Shown here piece by piece: positions 62,930 through 64,000 of a stretch of 64,000 bases of DNA. The DNA lies in NCBI RefSeq assembly GCF_900102035.1, contig NZ_LT629689.1, forward strand, positions 558,001 to 622,000, in the 5' to 3' direction. Both the position numbers and the translations under genes were made by a program. Positions within the stretch are counted from its first letter, which is position 1; every line of letters starts with the position of its first letter. Source of the DNA: Pseudomonas extremaustralis. GTDB taxonomy: Bacteria > Pseudomonadota > Gammaproteobacteria > Pseudomonadales > Pseudomonadaceae. A model generated the notes under the pieces. It ran no database searches. It was not told the origin of the DNA and was given only the letters and a program-made list of their open reading frames with translations.

Positions 62930-63721
62930 ATGAATACACAATCGATCCCCGTCAATACCCCCAACAAACCCGCGCCACGTTTTTCGCAATCGGAAAACGT
63001 GGCGCGGACAATGTCATCTCGGGAAATCGCCGATCTGGTCGAGGCCCGGCACAACGATGTCATCACCACCATCGAGCGTCTTTTTGCCAAAGGGCTTTTA
63101 CGATCAGATCGTAAAACTCGGCGTGAAGCCACTGGCGGCCGACCCATTGATGTCTACGACCTGACCGAGCGTGACACGCATCTGGTTGTGGCTGGCTACA
63201 GCGACGAGCACCGCGCACGAGTTATCGACCGCTGGCAGGAACTGGAAGGGCAGGTTGCGCAACCACAGCAGCTCTCCACCATCGAAATCCTGCAGATCGC
63301 CATGGAGTCTGAAAAGGCCCGCTTGCTGCTCACCGCCCAGGTTGAGCAGCAGGCCACGAAGATCCATTCCTTGGAAAACCTGTTTAAGGAAGGCATGACC
63401 CACACCCAATTCTGCAAGGGCCTCAATGGCGTCAACGTCATGCAGGTGGGTAATTACCTTGAAGGGCGTAGCTGGCTCTACAACGAGAGCAAGTCCGGCA
63501 CCCGTCACCGTGTTGGCTCGTACGCTCGCGACAAGTACATGACCGAGCACCAGGTCGAAGTCACCCCGCACGGCAAAGATCCTTTCATCTCCTACACGCC
63601 CGTTCTGCTGAAGAAGGGCGCTGCACGCCTGTACGACCTGTACCTGGCCGGCGAACTGCCCATGAAGAAGACCTGGGACGGCCTGTTCACCCACGACAAA
63701 GCACTCAAGGGGGCCGCGTGA
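62930..63721 (+). CDS. Rha/antirepressor-type phage regulatory protein with KilAC domain
   Basis: 263 residues from ATG 62930. The N-terminal Rha-like DNA-binding domain (TMSSREIADLVEARHNDVIT ... GRPIDVYDLTERDTHLVVAG) is followed by a helical linker and a C-terminal KilAC-type domain (MTHTQFCKGLNGVNVMQVGN ... VLLKKGAARLYDLYL). Such proteins act as antirepressors or host-dependent growth modulators in temperate phages. The stop overlaps the following ATG by one base (TGATG). Confidence 0.87.
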   Translation: MNTQSIPVNTPNKPAPRFSQSENVARTMSSREIADLVEARHNDVITTIERLFAKGLLRSDRKTRREATGGRPIDVYDLTERDTHLVVAGYSDEHRARVIDRWQELEGQVAQPQQLSTIEILQIAMESEKARLLLTAQVEQQATKIHSLENLFKEGMTHTQFCKGLNGVNVMQVGNYLEGRSWLYNESKSGTRHRVGSYARDKYMTEHQVEVTPHGKDPFISYTPVLLKKGAARLYDLYLAGELPMKKTWDGLFTHDKALKGAA

Positions 63722-64000
63722 TGGCTCGTTCCAGAAACATCAAGCCGGGGTTCTTCTCGAACGAACACCTGGCAGAGTTGGATTTTGCCACTCGACTTCT
63801 TTTCATCGGCATGTGGACCGAGGCTGACCGAGAGGGGCGGCTTGAGGATCGCCCGCGCCGCCTGAAAATGGCCCTGTTCCCCGCCGACAACGTCGACATC
63901 GAAAAGATGCTCGCCGACCTGGATCATTTGGGGTTCATCACGCGGTACACCGTTGGATCATTCCACGCGATCCAGATCGTGAACTGGGCGAAACACCAGA
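63721..64000 (+). CDS. Phage replication-type protein, 3'-truncated by window end
   Basis: 93 codons present (MARSRNIKPGFFSNEHLAEL ... HAIQIVNWAKHQ). The start with KPGFF then LLFIGMWTEADREGRLEDRP is typical of phage replisome-organiser (lambda O-like) proteins, which continue with a DNA-binding and helicase-loading part. The gene runs off the right edge. Position after the Rha-type gene fits the replication module. Confidence 0.78.
   Translation, partial: MARSRNIKPGFFSNEHLAELDFATRLLFIGMWTEADREGRLEDRPRRLKMALFPADNVDIEKMLADLDHLGFITRYTVGSFHAIQIVNWAKHQ

Larger units (their letters stand above)
48072..64000. mobile_element. Lambdoid prophage, left part (continues beyond window)
   Basis: Starts directly after tRNA-Pro with an integrase (minus), then a leftward early operon (49.2-59.9 kb), an S24 repressor with divergent PL and PR, a Cro-like gene and a rightward early operon reaching the right edge. 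The order int - recombination genes - cI - cro - replication is lambdoid. No structural genes are in the window. The right att copy lies outside it. Base composition is similar to the host, indicating a Pseudomonas phage. Confidence 0.93.

Overview
This window is a chromosomal segment of a Pseudomonas of the fluorescens group. The first 12.5 kb keep the classical Pseudomonas order asd-like (usg), fimV, truA, trpF, accD, folC, SPOR protein, cvpA, purF, metZ, SDR. Family-typical features elsewhere include an RsmE-type CsrA, a DUF2790 protein beside a copper-type two-component system, a DUF1654 protein, REP/REPIN doublets, and the thrS-infC-rpmI-rplT-pheST-ihfA block. Base composition is GC-rich except for about 15-21 kb.

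Layout. (1) 1-12.5 kb: core metabolism, tRNA pseudouridine synthase and fatty-acid/folate/purine/methionine genes, all on the plus strand. (2) 12.5-14.9 kb: tRNA-Val(TAC), three tRNA-Asp(GTC) in exact 182-bp tandem units, a PuuB-like amine oxidase on the minus strand, then tRNA-Val(GAC). (3) 14.8-21.2 kb: an AT-richer integrative element of about 6.3 kb inserted in the 3' half of tRNA-Val(GAC). It is bounded by perfect 111-bp direct repeats and carries a tyrosine integrase, a winged-helix-like protein, a Walker-A ATPase ending in a helix-turn-helix, several unknown small proteins, a hairpin-dense putative origin, a candidate structured RNA, and an inverted copy of the 5' end of the target tRNA gene. 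It has no recognisable virion or conjugation genes and looks like a minimal satellite-type element. (4) 21.3-40.3 kb: envelope proteins, a CopRS/CusRS-like system, RsmE, endonuclease I, periplasmic asparaginase, and a ribose operon (rbsBACRKD) followed by a frameshifted nucleoside hydrolase; then small proteins and a cold-shock protein. (5) 40.5-48.1 kb: the translation block. thrS is preceded by two hairpins that look like tRNA-Thr anticodon arms, and infC starts with ATT. The block ends with tRNA-Pro(GGG). (6) 48.1-64 kb: the left part of a lambdoid prophage inserted next to tRNA-Pro. It has an integrase, a long leftward early operon with ExoX-like and Sak4-like recombination genes, an S24-type repressor, a divergent Cro-like gene and a rightward early operon that runs off the window in a replication-type gene.

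The ribose genes form a self-contained uptake and phosphorylation module (import by RbsBAC, anomer conversion by RbsD, phosphorylation by RbsK, control by RbsR), with a perfect 14-bp palindromic operator upstream of rbsB. In the prophage, PL and PR have the same design: a GTTTAT-type palindrome sits in a 17-bp promoter spacer on each side of the repressor gene.

Assignments rest on motif reading alone. No database search was run, so unknown genes are described as unknown.
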